In this document: positions 25,968-38,149 of the stretch, in pieces
Layout of the letters: every line of letters starts with the position of its first letter
How positions within the stretch are numbered: the first letter of the stretch is position 1
Assembly (NCBI RefSeq): GCF_000208745.1
Contig: NC_030852.1
Location: forward strand, 18,538,452-18,602,451
Direction: 5' to 3'
Length of the DNA stretch: 64,000 bases
From: Theobroma cacao
Lineage: Eukaryota; Streptophyta; Magnoliopsida; Malvales; Malvaceae
Made by a program: the position numbers and the translations under genes
The notes under the pieces: model-generated
Database searches by the model: none
What the model was told of the DNA's origin: nothing
What the model saw: only the letters and a program-made list of their open reading frames with translations

Positions 25968-26370
25968 AATTAGGCAAAGTGGTAAACATGAAAGTTGTAG
26001 CGTTGTCTCTTATCTTTCCAATGGCTCAAGAATCATGTCAATTAGACTTCTGAAGTGCAGGTTCTGTTCAAAATACTACAGTATATATGAAAGAAGCACT
26101 TAGCTATACTTATATGGTGCATCACCAATTAAAATCTTTTCACCAAATTTCCTACAAAAACAATAAAATAGACCAGCAATAACTAAACTTAAAATAATTT
26201 AAAACAATTTAATATAAAATTAAACTAAAATAACTTAAACTAAACTACTCATCATGCATTGAACTTAACTAAGAAAAACAACTAAAATACTTAATTTCGA
26301 ACCTAAAATCTTAGTGACTTAGCTACTTAAGCACCCAAAATGTGACAAAATAACTCTATATAATAGAGTT
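25968..26370. mobile_element. Athila/Tat-like fragment, right of solo copia LTR
   Basis: Continuation of 23671-23899 after the solo LTR, similar in wording to 16860-17170. Non-coding, AT-rich. Confidence 0.5.
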
Positions 26371-27469
26371 ATTAGGGGGTAAGAATACCATAAGATTAAG
26401 GCCGACGTGCCATATTTTCCCCATTTTGTATGTTGACTTTAGTCCAAGCATGGGGCTAAGAATACCACAAGATTATGTTGGGCATCGTACCACTTTTTTC
26501 CTCTTATGAATCCTGGTGTGGGGATAAGAATACCACAAGACTGTTGAGTGAAAGTACCCATTCTCCCCTTAATTCACTAACGGCATGTGTTAATGCATTA
26601 TTTGTATATTGGATATTATAATGCCTATGATTGGCAATTGATGATTATTACGACTATCTAGATATGATGAGATGATTTGTTGAATGAATGATACATTCTC
26701 AATTTGATTGTTTGATGTTGAGTTTGAAGGTTCAAGGATTACCTTCTATTATCTTCTTGCAAATGTTTTATAAGTTGAGTTTGCATATGGTCATTATATT
26801 TTATGCATTTAGAGTTATCAAATGCATTTATGGCTAATGTAAGGATTTATATGATTACCATGTTGTTTTGCAAATTATGATTTATTACACAACGCTTCTC
26901 CCTTGGCTTATCCTTTTCCTCGTATCCACTCACGGAGTCTTTATGACTCACACGTTATTTTTCCCTGTTTTATTTTACAAATCAATAGCTTGCTTGACTA
27001 GGTGACTTGTGGAGCAAATGCCCAGTTCATGGTTGGTGTGGTAAAGCCTTCCTTCCAACCTTTTGATGTTGTTACACTCCGCAGTGTGTCAAGTCAAGTC
27101 ATTTAATCATTACGTTGATATTGAACTTGACTATGTAAATAACGTTGATATTCTTGTTTATGTTTCCACACATTGTGTTAAGCTCTGGATATGGGTGCAT
27201 AAGCACAATAAGACTATGGTGGGTGATCCATAGCAATATAGGCTCGGGATGTGTGCCGAACCACAGTTGTTTTTAACATATGCATATTTATATGAAATGT
27301 GATAAAAGCCACACTTTGCATTGAGAAGTTCTATAATGTGGTAGCCTTGATAAATTAAATGCATATTCATAGTTGTTGAGTTGTTAATGAATTAATATGT
27401 GAAAGTGAATGACTAGCCCATATAGGTCTATACGTCGGTCACGATCCTTCCAGGAAATGGGATGTGACA
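26371..27469 (+). mobile_element. LTR 3' end fragment, family D, with three-unit repeat
   Basis: Ends CGGTCACGATCC through GGGATGTGACA at 27469, a typical gypsy LTR 3' terminus. Its left end is not defined. Near its start, three degenerate tandem units of roughly 70-80 bp each begin GGGG-nTAAGAATACCA (26374-26580). There are no coding motifs. Confidence 0.5.
26374..26580. repeat. Degenerate tandem repeat (3 units of about 70-80 bp)
   Basis: The word TAAGAATACCA(T/C)AAGA recurs near 26380, 26457 and 26526, each followed by a diverged pyrimidine-rich segment. Confidence 0.7.
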
Positions 27470-28165
27470 GAAAGTGTGGGCTAACTAAGCTTATGAACTA
27501 AGCTAGTGAATGAGAACAATGTATTGATTACTTATGTGTGCTAATTGGTCTAGATCCCATTGTAGGTCCGAGGATTGGTTAGCTAAAGGAGCTTGACTAC
27601 GTGGCCTAGCTTTGAGTTGATGGCAAATAAGGTGAATGGACTTGCAATAAAAGTGTTATGGAAAAAAGCATGAAAAATATTTATTTAAACTATATGGCCT
27701 TGAATATGTTCTATTATGTTTTAACAAATGAAATCGAATATATGTGAATGTATAAATGCTTTTAATTATGAAATTTGCATTAGGAGCAAGTTTTTCTTAA
27801 GTTGTGTACTATGCTATGTTGATGCTATGTCATGTTGTGATTTCAAAAGTATGTTTGAAGTATAATAATGCCAGTCCTGTTTTGTGTAGGAAATATGTTT
27901 GAGTTTTTGCTAAATTCTGTGTGGCGTGCTTTCAAAGGAAAAGCATTAAATGATTTTTTTTCCAATGAATGTTGTGTTGGAAAGCCTATGTGTTATAATG
28001 TTATGAAAAAAATGATTTAATGTATTGGTATCAATTTTAAGTACTTGTGATCGCATGGTGGTGAAACCACATGCTTTTGATTATGATAAGACGTTCAAAA
28101 AGTGTAAAGGATTTCCTCACGGTTTTCTAGTGATAGACAATTTTGGTTGAGTAGCTTAGGTTAAG
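27470..28165. mobile_element. LTR-like repeat DNA hosting solo LTR B2 (left part)
   Basis: Non-coding DNA that resumes at 31367 once the B2 insertion and one TTAAG are removed. The combined stretch reads like a gypsy LTR body. No start or end of that LTR is certain. Confidence 0.4.
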
Positions 28166-31100
28166 TGAAATACCCCATACTTTGATATGGTGATAAATAA
28201 AGTTGATCGAATGCAAATTGAGGTCAATTAAAATGTTTAAAAGTGATAAAAGGTGATTCGGAAGTCAAATGAGGCATAATAAGGTATTTTGGGTACCAAA
28301 GAGACAAGATAAAATTTTTAAAATAAAATAATATTTTATTAATGAAATAATATTAAAATATTAATATTTAGCCGGATGTCGAAATCAGTCATGAAGAAGG
28401 ATCATATGGTTGATCCAAGTGGGGGAGAAGATGACAAGCCCGACTCTATAAAAATATTTGCCATGACATACATGTGATGGATAACATGTTTGCATGCTAG
28501 GAGAGTCTCAAAAAATTTACAAAAGTCGGTATTGTACCTAGAAGTACAACAAAGTTGATTTAAGCCTCGAACTAGATCAAATAGAGAATTTATGATGAAA
28601 TTAAGAATTTTAAAGTCCCAGAATGGTTTAATATGGTGACTAGGAGTTCGAGGATCAATTTGGAGTAAAATCGAAATTTTCGATATCTAGGCGCAAAATG
28701 GTCATTTGCCACCTGGGGACAAAATGGGAATTTTTAGAAAAGATTTTTAGCCCCATTTGACTTATTGGAGTATGATTTGAGGTTCAGAAGTGAAAAAAAT
28801 TTTAATTTCGGTATAATTTAAAGTATATGGTTAAAATGGTAATTTTACCACCCCAAGGGCAAAACAGTAATTTTTCATCACCAGGACATTTTTCTAGCAC
28901 ATAGTCATCCCTTATCCTCATTTTGACCATTGACTAATTGTGTGGTGGAGATAAAAAGGATTAAAATTTTTAAAGTTTTAAAAACGGGCCAATGACATGA
29001 TGCCACGTGTCATGTCTTTATTAATTTATTATTTTCCTTTTTAAAAGGCACAAAAATCAGCCCATCTTCCACCCCATGGCCGGCCAAACCAGCAAGAAGA
29101 GAGAGAAAACAAAAACAAAACCCTAGAGAGAGAAAATCAAAGAAAAAGTGTGAATTTTCAAGGAAATTAAGTGAAAAATGTGAGATTTTTCTATTAAGCT
29201 TGAGTTTTCTTATTCCCAAGCATTTCTCCTTATTTTCCATGATTAAATTATATGTTTTCATGATGAATTGATGGCTAATCAAAATGGGTTAGGAGAGAGA
29301 AAGTTGTTAGATTAATTTGATTTTAAGTTATGTTAGTGTTTTTGGTTAGTTTAGCATATTTAGGAACAAAACAACAAGAAAAGAATTTATTTTCCTCCAT
29401 TACCATTATTGGCCAAATTTTCTAGGGGAATATTGGCTGATGATCATGATGTTTATTTGAGGAATTATGATGAATAATGATGAATTATGAGCCTAGAAAA
29501 ATAATGGGAATTTTCAGAGCAAAAATATGAAATTTTACCCACTAGGGGTATTTTCATAATTTGCTATCGAGACTGATAAATTGAATCTCATTCATAGTCT
29601 CTAAGGTAATTTAAGTATAATTGGAGTGTAGAAAGTGAGAAGAATTGATTTGGAGTTAAATTGGAGATAATAGGCCGAATTAGGTCAGCACCGCATTTAA
29701 ACGGTAGTCGGATAAGTTGTATATCATATCATGCATATATACCGAGCCTGAATTGATTTTATAATGGTCGAGCATTGATGTGGTGAATTATGTATTGTAC
29801 ATTGTGGATAGGTGGTGAGCAAAGTACACTGGTAAAAGTACAGAGATTGTGCTTGGAGACTGGGATTAGGAGTACATCGACTCCTAGAACTGTGAGTGAA
29901 CTTATTATCGTCTTAATTATGTAGAGTAGTTTTATACAATTGTGTGATTTTATGAAAAATGGGTTTAAATGGTAAATTGCTATGTTCTAGGAAAAATTGT
30001 GATTTTATAAATTTTCTGGAAAAATCGAATACTGGTTTTGAAAGTAGAGTAATTGGAGACTGCCTGCTTGTGTTGTAAATTTATGGTTTTAAATTGAATG
30101 GCTTATGACAATATATGAGCATGAATGGCTAAACTGATTTTGGTGTTAGAATTATTTATACTGAGTATTCAGCCTTGAGAGGCTAGGTTACGGTAAATTG
30201 CCATGTCATGCTAGAATGAATTTTATTGATTGGTGGAGTATATATTAATCATTCACTGCAGAGGGGGTTCCGTGGACCAGCCTATTAAAGGGGCACGGTA
30301 AACTCCATTATATTCTTACCTCGAACGGAGAGGTGCGTAAGGTATCTCTTGGGGTCAAGCTTAGGGTTCACTTCACGCCAAACCACCACGTGAAGGGGAA
30401 CTCAGCCAACGCCAAGGAACGGCTGTATTTTTCTCAAACTAAAAATATATTTTAAGTGTATACGAAATTTTAACAACCTTGGCGGACTCGGTTGGATGCC
30501 CTGCGCAAGGTATCACCGAGTATGAGTTTTAGCACAAGCCAAAGTTTTAAGAAATTTATAAGCCAAGTTGATTACTCGATTTATATGGATTGATTTTATT
30601 TAGTTGAAATGAGTTGAAAGGTAATGAAATTACAGTATGATGACTTATTTCAATTGTCTCCATTTACTCGACTTTAGATAGTTTAGATGGTATCTGTTTA
30701 CTCACTGGGATTTTATAATCTCACCACCCTCATTTCCTCACATTTCAGGCTTGGGGAATTCCATAGTTAGCTGACTTGACAAGGACCTTCCTTTGGACTC
30801 GAATCGGTAAAAGCTGTAGGTTTCCAGCTTCCGATGCATTTTGGTTAGATGTGGGTCCACGTGTCACTGTAAAAGAAATTTTATGCTTTGGTTATTTGCT
30901 TTATAGTATATATGAATATAATTAACTTTTACGCTATAAAATTATGTACCGATAGTTTTATGAAAATTATTTTACAAGAAAATAGTTTATTTTATTGAAT
31001 ACTTTTATTATATTCAAATGGTCAAATTTTCACTTCAAATGAACGTTTTAGATACTTAATTTGTTTTTAAATCATTAAATTTATATTTTCTGCTTACCTA

Positions 31101-31361
31101 CTACATTTTTAGCAAGTTTCGAGATTTTTGACAAAAATGACGAAAATGACCCTGTGAGCCAGAAAATAATATGTTATGTTCTGATTTGGAAATGATTTGT
31201 AATCTTTCGAATTTTGATATTTGATAACTATCGCTCACTAGGGAAATGCGAAAGCTGATACGAGAGCCTTGCGAGGTTCGATCGACATTCGGGGTGAAGA
31301 ATGTTTGTCGAGGCCTCGTGGTGGTTGTCACGGGCCCGATGGGGAGTTCTGGGTCATGACA
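28166..31361 (+). mobile_element. Solo LTR of family B, long form (B2)
   Basis: Starts TGAAATACCCC at 28166 and ends GGGTCATGACA at 31361, 3196 bp. It is flanked by a perfect TTAAG duplication at 28161-28165 and 31362-31366. From 28432 onward it is homologous to the 2940-bp short-form solo LTRs at 9301 and 34469, which begin at TG(T)CAAGCC. The extra 266 bp at the 5' side resemble the start of the LTR at 60693. A purine tract, GTGGGGGAGAAGA, ends exactly at 28431, just before the short-form start. Confidence 0.9.
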
Positions 31362-31366
31362 TTAAG

Positions 31367-32390
31367 AACTTGTCCTAGCAACAGTATCGCTAAACATTGT
31401 GCATAATGAGAGAGAGAGCACCCTAGCTAGAAGGGGTATGGTAAAAGTGCTAGCCTTGTGGCCGGAAAAAGGCATAAGCATTACTTAAGGTCATTGGCCG
31501 TTGGCAATGGACCATCTATTACAGGTTAGCTACCCAGAAAGCACCCTTGATGGCGAGGCGTACACTCTTAGTTTAAGGTCCATGGTACCATGTCTATAGT
31601 ACTTCACTAGTAGTCACCACCTAGATATGTTGATGAATTGAGAATTAAAGTTGAAATGATTTTCGAGTTTGAATGATAAATCCGCTTTCTAAAACTATGT
31701 TTTTTAAAGTGTTTAGGATGATATGAGTGTATTTGGAAAAAGTGTCGTGTGTTTGAGCTTGTGTGATTAAACTTTAATTTTTGAAATGTGTTAAGTGTCC
31801 ACTTTTGTGCAGACTTTGAAGAAGGTATTAACACCTTTAAGCAAGGCATCGATACTTGTTCTTCAAGATTGAATTTTAAAAAGGTTTCTGGAACGAAAGT
31901 ATTGATACTTCTGAAAAAAGTATTGATACTTTCTCAACAAAATAGGTGTAAAGGTATTTTGTCTTATATGTATTGATACCTATGCTTAGTGTATCCATAC
32001 TTAAAAACTAATTTCCAAAAATATAAGAATATCTTATTTATTTAACTTTTGAAAGTCCTTTCATTTCAAATTTAATCGTGAACCCAAATAGATTGACTTG
32101 AGATTTCAAATGCACACATGGGTTTGGTTTTCAAACTAAATTGCATGGTCTCAAAGTAAATGAATGCATAATGGTTTATAAACTTCCTTGTCTATTTACT
32201 TGTTCCCATTTTATGTCTCTCACTGAGTTGTATGCTCACTGCTTTCAAATTTCATAGTTTGGTTTTTAGATCCGGAGGTAGCTGGATCATGAGTGAAGAG
32301 CTTTATTTTATTCTCTCACTTGGTAGGTGTTATCTATGGTATTCAGCCTCTAATCTTCTGCACCCAAAGTCTTCCTTTGTACAATCATGG
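31367..32390. mobile_element. LTR-like repeat DNA hosting solo LTR B2 (right part)
   Basis: Continues 27470-28165. It carries the third palindrome cluster at 31820-32000. No coding motif is seen. Confidence 0.4.
31820..32000. repeat. Paired palindrome cluster, AAGTATTGATACTT type
   Basis: Pairs are centred at 31829.5/31850.5, 31903.5/31924.5 and 31974.5/31995.5, each exactly 21 bp apart. The members are GGTATTAACACC, GCATCGATAC, AAGTATTGATACTT (twice), TATTGATACC and GTATCCATAC. Confidence 0.88.
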
Positions 32391-32977
32391 GTAAAGGTGA
32401 ATAAAATTGAATCGAACCAATGACCTAATTGAATCAAATGTGATTTTGGTAAAATGGTTCGATCCAATTAGTCCGTTGGGTCTATTAATCTTAAAAATTT
32501 GATCAAATTGGTTTATTTGATTGATTCTCGATTTTAAAATTTTTAGACCGAACCGATCAAAATATCAAACTAATATTATATATATTAATATATAATATTA
32601 TCTATCATTTTTAAATTTATATAAAATATATATTTTCAATATTAATTTTCATTCCATATTTTATAGTTATGGATAAAGTTTATAAATCATAATATTGTAA
32701 TTTTTTGAAAAAAGTGATAAAATTTTAATTTTTTGATTTGAAATCGAATCGATGGAATCAATTCAATGTTTAATGAATTTAGTCTTCCCTTATGTTTGAT
32801 CTTTTTAGTTCAAAACTAAACCGATTGAACGAATTCAATTTTGATCGATTTAGTCTTATTTTATATTTGTTGATTTTAATTGATTTTTCAAAAATATTTA
32901 ATTTATTTAATCTTTAAATATAATGAATCAAACCGATCAAACCTAATCGAATTGAAAGTTCATTTGCTCACCTTTAT
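32391..32977. mobile_element. MITE-like element with short inverted ends
   Basis: The left end GTAAAGGTGAATAAAATTGA and the reverse complement of the right end (ATAAAGGTGAGCAAATGAAC) are similar. The body is rich in AACCGA, TCGGTT and AATTGA-like words. Similar ends (GGGGTGAGCAAA) are common in plant hAT-like MITEs. I see no convincing 8-bp target duplication. A fragment with similar wording lies at 54590-54714. Confidence 0.35.
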
Positions 32978-33060
32978 CTAAACCAAGTGTCTCTAACGGC
33001 CACACAAGAAAACCATAGCTACTTTTAACCCACGCGCCACTACCTGTTTGTCTGTTCGTC
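32978..33060. other. Possible original leader or promoter side of the helicase exon
   Basis: This short non-repeat-looking stretch abuts the copia-2 target duplication. If copia-2 is removed, it joins directly to the 29 nt in front of the ATG at 44861. It could be the displaced 5' flank of that exon; this is inference from position only. Confidence 0.35.
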
Positions 33061-33065
33061 CTACA
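33061..33065. other. Target-site duplication of copia-2 (left)
   Basis: CTACA, matching 44827-44831 exactly. Confidence 0.93.
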
Positions 33066-33856
33066 TGTTGGTGTATTTTCAAAACTAAAGGTTATGTCAC
33101 ATGATTGAAAGCTATCATTAGCTCAAAAGTTATGTCACGTAAAATGGCATAATGTGTCTATTAGATAATAGGTAAGTTTTCATATGAATGGTTATGTTCC
33201 TTGAAAATTGACATCTAAAAGTTATGAGACATATTGAAAAAACACCATAGCTCAAAAGTTAAATGTGAAAAGTTATTGTTTCAAGTTATAACTCAAAGGT
33301 TATAATTTATGGAATGAATAGTTATCTTTTCATAAGATGACTATTGAAACAATACCTTTATCCAAAAGTTGTGTCTGGCAAAAATGTATAGATGCTTTTT
33401 AGACAAAAGGTGTCTTTATGAAAAGGTTGTGTCTTTGAATAAGAAACACTTGGAAGCCTATAAAAAGGGCTTGTTGCCAACCATTTTGACACACCAAAAA
33501 TTCAGAGACAAAACAAGAGCAAAGAAAAGTGTTATGTTTTATAAATATAAACACTTAAGCTCCCACCAACTACAAAAGCTTCCAAATTCCTTATAATCTA
33601 CTTGCTACAGAAAATAGGCTCTAGGGCCAAACAACTTTGCAAACCTTTGGGTGAATCTAGTGGTTTACTCTCATTAAGTGCAAGATGAAGTTAGACGTTG
33701 GCTTCATTGTATCCCTAAGACTATTCACATTATTCCCTTTTACATATCGAGTGGTGGGGGCGAAATAAGTCTTAAAGATAGTGTATATTTAAAAGCTCAC
33801 CTTGAAGTCAATTTTGCCTATTCTTGAATACCGTATAAACCCCCTTTACACCAACA
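33066..33856 (+). repeat. 5' LTR of copia-2 (791 bp)
   Basis: Starts TGTTGGTGTATTTTC and ends TTACACCAACA. It is nearly identical to the 3' LTR apart from scattered substitutions and a 16-bp block near 44474 present only in the 3' copy, so the insertion is moderately young. No clean TGGTATCAGAGC primer site follows; the closest is TGGTATTCAAAA about 20 bp downstream. Confidence 0.95.
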
Positions 33857-33904
33857 GTTTTAAGACTTATTTTCGTGGTATTCAAAATAGCTTCACTCAA
33901 AGAT

Positions 33905-34463
33905 ATGGCTACCAACTTTGACAACTTAGATCGCTTTGAAGGAGGAAACTTTATTTGATGGCAGAAAAAGATGCGTTTCCTCCTCATAACTCTTAAAGTC
34001 GCATATGTTTTGGATACACCACCACCAAGTGAAGAAGATGGTGAAGAATCTGTGGAAAGAAATCGTCAAAGGCAGAAATGGGATAATGATGACTACATAT
34101 GCATGGGACACATTCTTAATGGAATGTCGGATGCATTGTTCAACACATACCAGAATGAAGCTAGTGCAAAACAACTTTGGAACAAGTTGGAAGCAAGATA
34201 TATGGCTGAAGATGCAAGCAGCAAAAAATTCCTGGTTAGTCATTTTAATAATTACAAAATGGTTGATAATCATTCTGTTATGGAGCAATTGCATGAGCTT
34301 GAACGCATTCTAAATAGCTTTAAGCAATATGGTCTTAAAATGGATAAAACTATTGTGGTATCTTCAATAATTGATAAGCTTTCCCCTTCATGGAGAGACA
34401 CTAAGAAAACTCTAAAACATAAAAAAGAGGATATGTCTCTCAAGGACCTTGGTAATCATCTTC
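33905..34463 (+). pseudogene. copia-2 gag (UBN2-type) fragment
   Basis: The frame starts at ATG 33905 (MATNFDNLDRFEGGNF), has a stop soon after, then reads on through KVAYVLDTPPPSEED, RQKWDNDDYICMGHILNGM and AKQLWNKLEARYMAEDASSK to MSLKDLGNHLRI. This is the UBN2-type gag core of copia elements, which packages the element RNA. Solo LTR B3 interrupts it at 34464-34468; the frame resumes at 37409-37413 after one copy of GAATA. Confidence 0.9.
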
Positions 34464-34468
34464 GAATA

Positions 34469-37408
34469 TGTCACGACTCGATACTCCCCTCGAGCTCGTG
34501 ACAACCGCCGCGGTGTCCCGATAGACACTCACTACCCGAAATGCCAACCGAAATCTCACAAGGCTTTAATATCAGTTTCTCATTTCCCATGTGAGTAACC
34601 GTTGTCAAATATCATGTTCTAAAAGATTTTAAGCTATTTCCAAATCAAAATAATAAAAAAATAATTTTTTTATCTCATAGGGGCATTTTGGTCATTTTTT
34701 CTCGAAAATCTCGAAACCAGCTAAAAATGTAGTATGCGAGTGGAAAACACATATTTCATAATCAAAAATAAGTTTAGATGTCTAAAACATTCATTTAAAG
34801 TGAAACTATAACTATTTAAACATAATAAAAATATTCGATAAAATATTCTATTTTTTTATAAAATAATATTTATAGAGTTATCGGTAAATAATTTTTACAG
34901 CGTAAAAGCAAATTAAATTCCTACATACAGTAGTACAGATAACTAGAGTATGAAATTTAATTTAATTTATAGTGACATGTGGACCCTCAAATGACAAAAA
35001 TGAACGAAGGTTGCAAACCTACAGTTTTTTAGGAAGTAAAGCCAACTATAGCCTTCGACGATATCAGCTACCTACAGCCTATACTGAGCCTGAAATGAGT
35101 GGAAAGGAGGGTGGTGAGACTATATAATCCCAGCTAGTGAGTAAACAAACATCATCAAAAATATCTAAAGTCAAGTAAATGGAGACGATTAAAATATTCC
35201 ATCTCAATATGTATTTTATTTAAATAATCAACATGGCTTATGAGTATCTTAAAAGCTTGGCTCTTGCCAAAATTATTCTCGGGAATACCTTTACCAAGGC
35301 ATTTAACCGAGTCCACCAAGGCTGTTAAAAATTTCGTATACACGTAAACATATTTTTAGTTTGAAAAACACAGTCGTTCCTTGGCGTTAGCGGAGTTCAT
35401 CATCACGAGGTGGTTCGACGTGATGTGAACTCTAACCATACCTCAGGAGATACCTTACGCGCCTCTCCGATCGAGGTACGTATATAACCGAATTTCGTGC
35501 CCCTCTAATAGGCTGGTCCACAGAACCCGCCCACTACAGTAAGCTAAACCCACCATACAATAAAATTTTGATAGCATGACATGACTAATATTATACTACC
35601 CAACCTGTAAATGTAAAACAAAACAATTCATACAGTTCACAAACCACAATTCTAGCCAGTCATGCAACACATTATCATAAGCCATCAATTAGAACCATAA
35701 ATTACAACACATCAAGTGGTCTCCAGTTACTCTATTTTCAAAGCCATCATTCAATTTCAAGACAATTTATAAAATCATTTCATTTAAACACATTTTGTTT
35801 ATAAAACCTAAAAATTAACCATTTAAACTCATTTTCCATAAAATTCACAAAAATCGAATAAAAAGACCACTTCAAATAATTAAAATGATGATAAGGTTAC
35901 TCACTATTTCAGAAGTCAAATTTTTAGAGTATTCCGACTATCGATCCTCGAGTACAATTTCTTTGCCTTTATCGGAGGATTCACAACCTAGACATAATGC
36001 ACAATCAAGTAATTTACCACATTGGTGCTAAACCGTTATAAAACTATATGAATGCATGAAATGGAATGCAAATTGTTTGGATTATCGTCTAAACACAGTG
36101 TTCTACACAAATTCAATTGTGTACCTAAATAAAACGGTTTTGGCCCAATTCGATCTATCACTCGATTAATTGGCCAACGCGTCCAATTTAGCTCCAAATT
36201 GCTCCATTTCTTTTCCAATACCTTAATTCACCAAACACAAGTCAAATAACCTAAAATTTGGTAAAACCATCTTCACTTTTCTTCTTAGAATTTTCTATCA
36301 ATAATGGTGCATTAACACCGTGATTTTTCCTACTACTTTTCCACACCATAATTCATCATTTTCTAACCAATTCTCTTAAAATAAAAAAAAATCAAATTCA
36401 TCCTCACTCAATACAAGGTAGGTTCGGCCATTCATGGGTGATGGGAAAAATGAATTCTTTTCTTATTGTTTTGCTTCTAGACATGGTAAAGTAACTAAAA
36501 ACACTAACATAACTTGAAATCAAATCAATCGAACATCATTCTCTCTCCATGCCCATTCGGCTAGCCATGAATTCACCATGAAAACATGAAATTTAACCAT
36601 GGAAAATAAGGAGAAATGCTTAAGGAAAATAGATTTCAAGTTTAAATTGAGAAATCCTACCTTTTTCACTTGTTTTTCTTGATTTTCCACACTTTTTCTC
36701 TTGAAATTCTCCACCTAGGGTTTGTTCTTTCTTTGTTTCTCTCTTTTCCTTGCTTGGCCGAATATTTGGAGAGAAGTGAGAGGGTTATAGGCTGATTTTT
36801 AAAGGAAATAATAAAATATTCTAAGCTTGACAAGTGTCATTTTAATATTGGTCCATTTTTAAAACTTTAAAAATTTAAACTTTTTATCTCCACCACATAT
36901 TTTCTCATTTATCCATAACTAAAAAGTCAATGGATGAATTTTATGAGCATGACAAGTGTTTGGTGTGTAAAATTACCATTTTTCCCCTGGGGTGGTAAAA
37001 TAACTATTTTGCCCCTATCCTCGAAAAAACACCAAAATTAAAATTCTTCACTTCTCAAACTCAAATTATACCCCAAATGATCAATCTTAGTCAAAAATTT
37101 CATCTAACTCTCACATCTTAACCTCGGGTGGCGAAATGACCATTTTGCCCCAGAATCATGAAAATTCCAATTTGACTCCAAATCGGTCCTTGAACTCCGA
37201 ATCACCATTTTAAGTTATTCTGAGAATTTAAAATTTTAAATTTCACCTTAAAATCTTCATTTGATCTAGTTCAAGGCTTAATTCAACTTAGTTGTACTAT
37301 TAAGTACACTACCGACTTTTTACGATTTTTCGGCGCTTTCCTAGTATGCAAGCATATTGTCAATCACATGAATGACATGGCAAGTATTTTATAGAGGCAG
37401 GCTTGATA
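34469..37408 (-). mobile_element. Solo LTR of family B, short form (B3)
   Basis: 2940 bp, on the opposite strand to B1. On the minus strand it starts TATCAAGCCTG (terminal TG mutated to TA) and ends CGAGTCGTGACA. A perfect GAATA duplication is at 34464-34468 and 37409-37413. It is the same length as B1 and starts at the same position. The short ORFs inside it are not coding. Confidence 0.95.
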
Positions 37409-37413
37409 GAATA

Positions 37414-38145
37414 GAAGAAGATTATTGAAAGCAAGAAGAAGTCAAGCAAGATAAAAAAGAAGAAGATTCTAATGAAAAGAATCTTGAGACTTCAAAGGTC
37501 CATGTGATGGAACACAAACCATCAAACAAGTCAGTCTCACGCAATAAAAGAAAACATTCCGTTGGTATGTATGACAAAAGTCATAAGTTCAAAAGGAATA
37601 AAAAGGGGCCATGTTTTCATTGTAACAAACTTGGTCACTTTAAGGCAAAATGTAGATTTTTGAAAAACAAGACACAAGGTGTGAACAACCACAAGTTTGT
37701 GGCTATGATTTCTGAGGTCAATCTTCTCCAAGATGATGGAGCATGGTGGATTGACACTGATACAACTATTCATGTATGCAACAATAAGAGTTTCTTCAAG
37801 ACTTTGGAAGAAGTTAATGATGGAAACGTGCTATAAATGGGAAATTCCTCCACTACACAAGTGAAAAGAAAAGGCACCATGGAATTCATGTTTACTTCTA
37901 GAAAAATACTTGTACTAAACAATGTATATTATGTACTAGTAGTTAGAAAGAATCCTGTGTCAGATGGCTTGTTGAATAAGTATGGCTTCAAATTAATATT
38001 TGAAGTAGATAAGTTCATCTTTACAAAAGGTGGACAATATGTGGGAAGTGGATATTATTGTGAAAACATGTTCAAGCTCAATAGTAATAAGAATATTACT
38101 AGTTCTATTTATATTGATGCCTTATTTAATGTTCATGATAGTTAA
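37414..38145 (+). pseudogene. copia-2 gag zinc knuckle and protease
   Basis: A charged Lys/Glu-rich segment is followed by the CCHC knuckle CFHCNKLGHFKAKC (about 37614-37655), then by the protease region WWIDTDTTIHVCNNKSFF, where the usual active site D-S/T-G-A is replaced by D-T-D-T. A stop at 37834-37836 breaks the frame before MGNSSTTQVKRKG. The loss of the canonical active-site Gly fits an inactive protease. Confidence 0.9.
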
Positions 38146-38149
38146 ACAA

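Noticed and set aside
22695..27469. One single insertion between TGTCATGACCC and GGGATGTGACA
   Set aside because: The flanks TTTTT and GAAAG do not match, and the inside is a mosaic of LTR-A, Athila-like DNA, a solo copia LTR and LTR-D.
28432..31361. Short-form B LTR inserted as its own event at 28432
   Set aside because: The flanks GAAGA and TTAAG do not match, whereas extending the left end to 28166 gives a perfect TTAAG duplication.
32391..32977. hAT MITE with 8-bp duplication
   Set aside because: Similar inverted ends exist but I cannot find matching 8-bp flanks, so only a low-confidence MITE-like call was kept.
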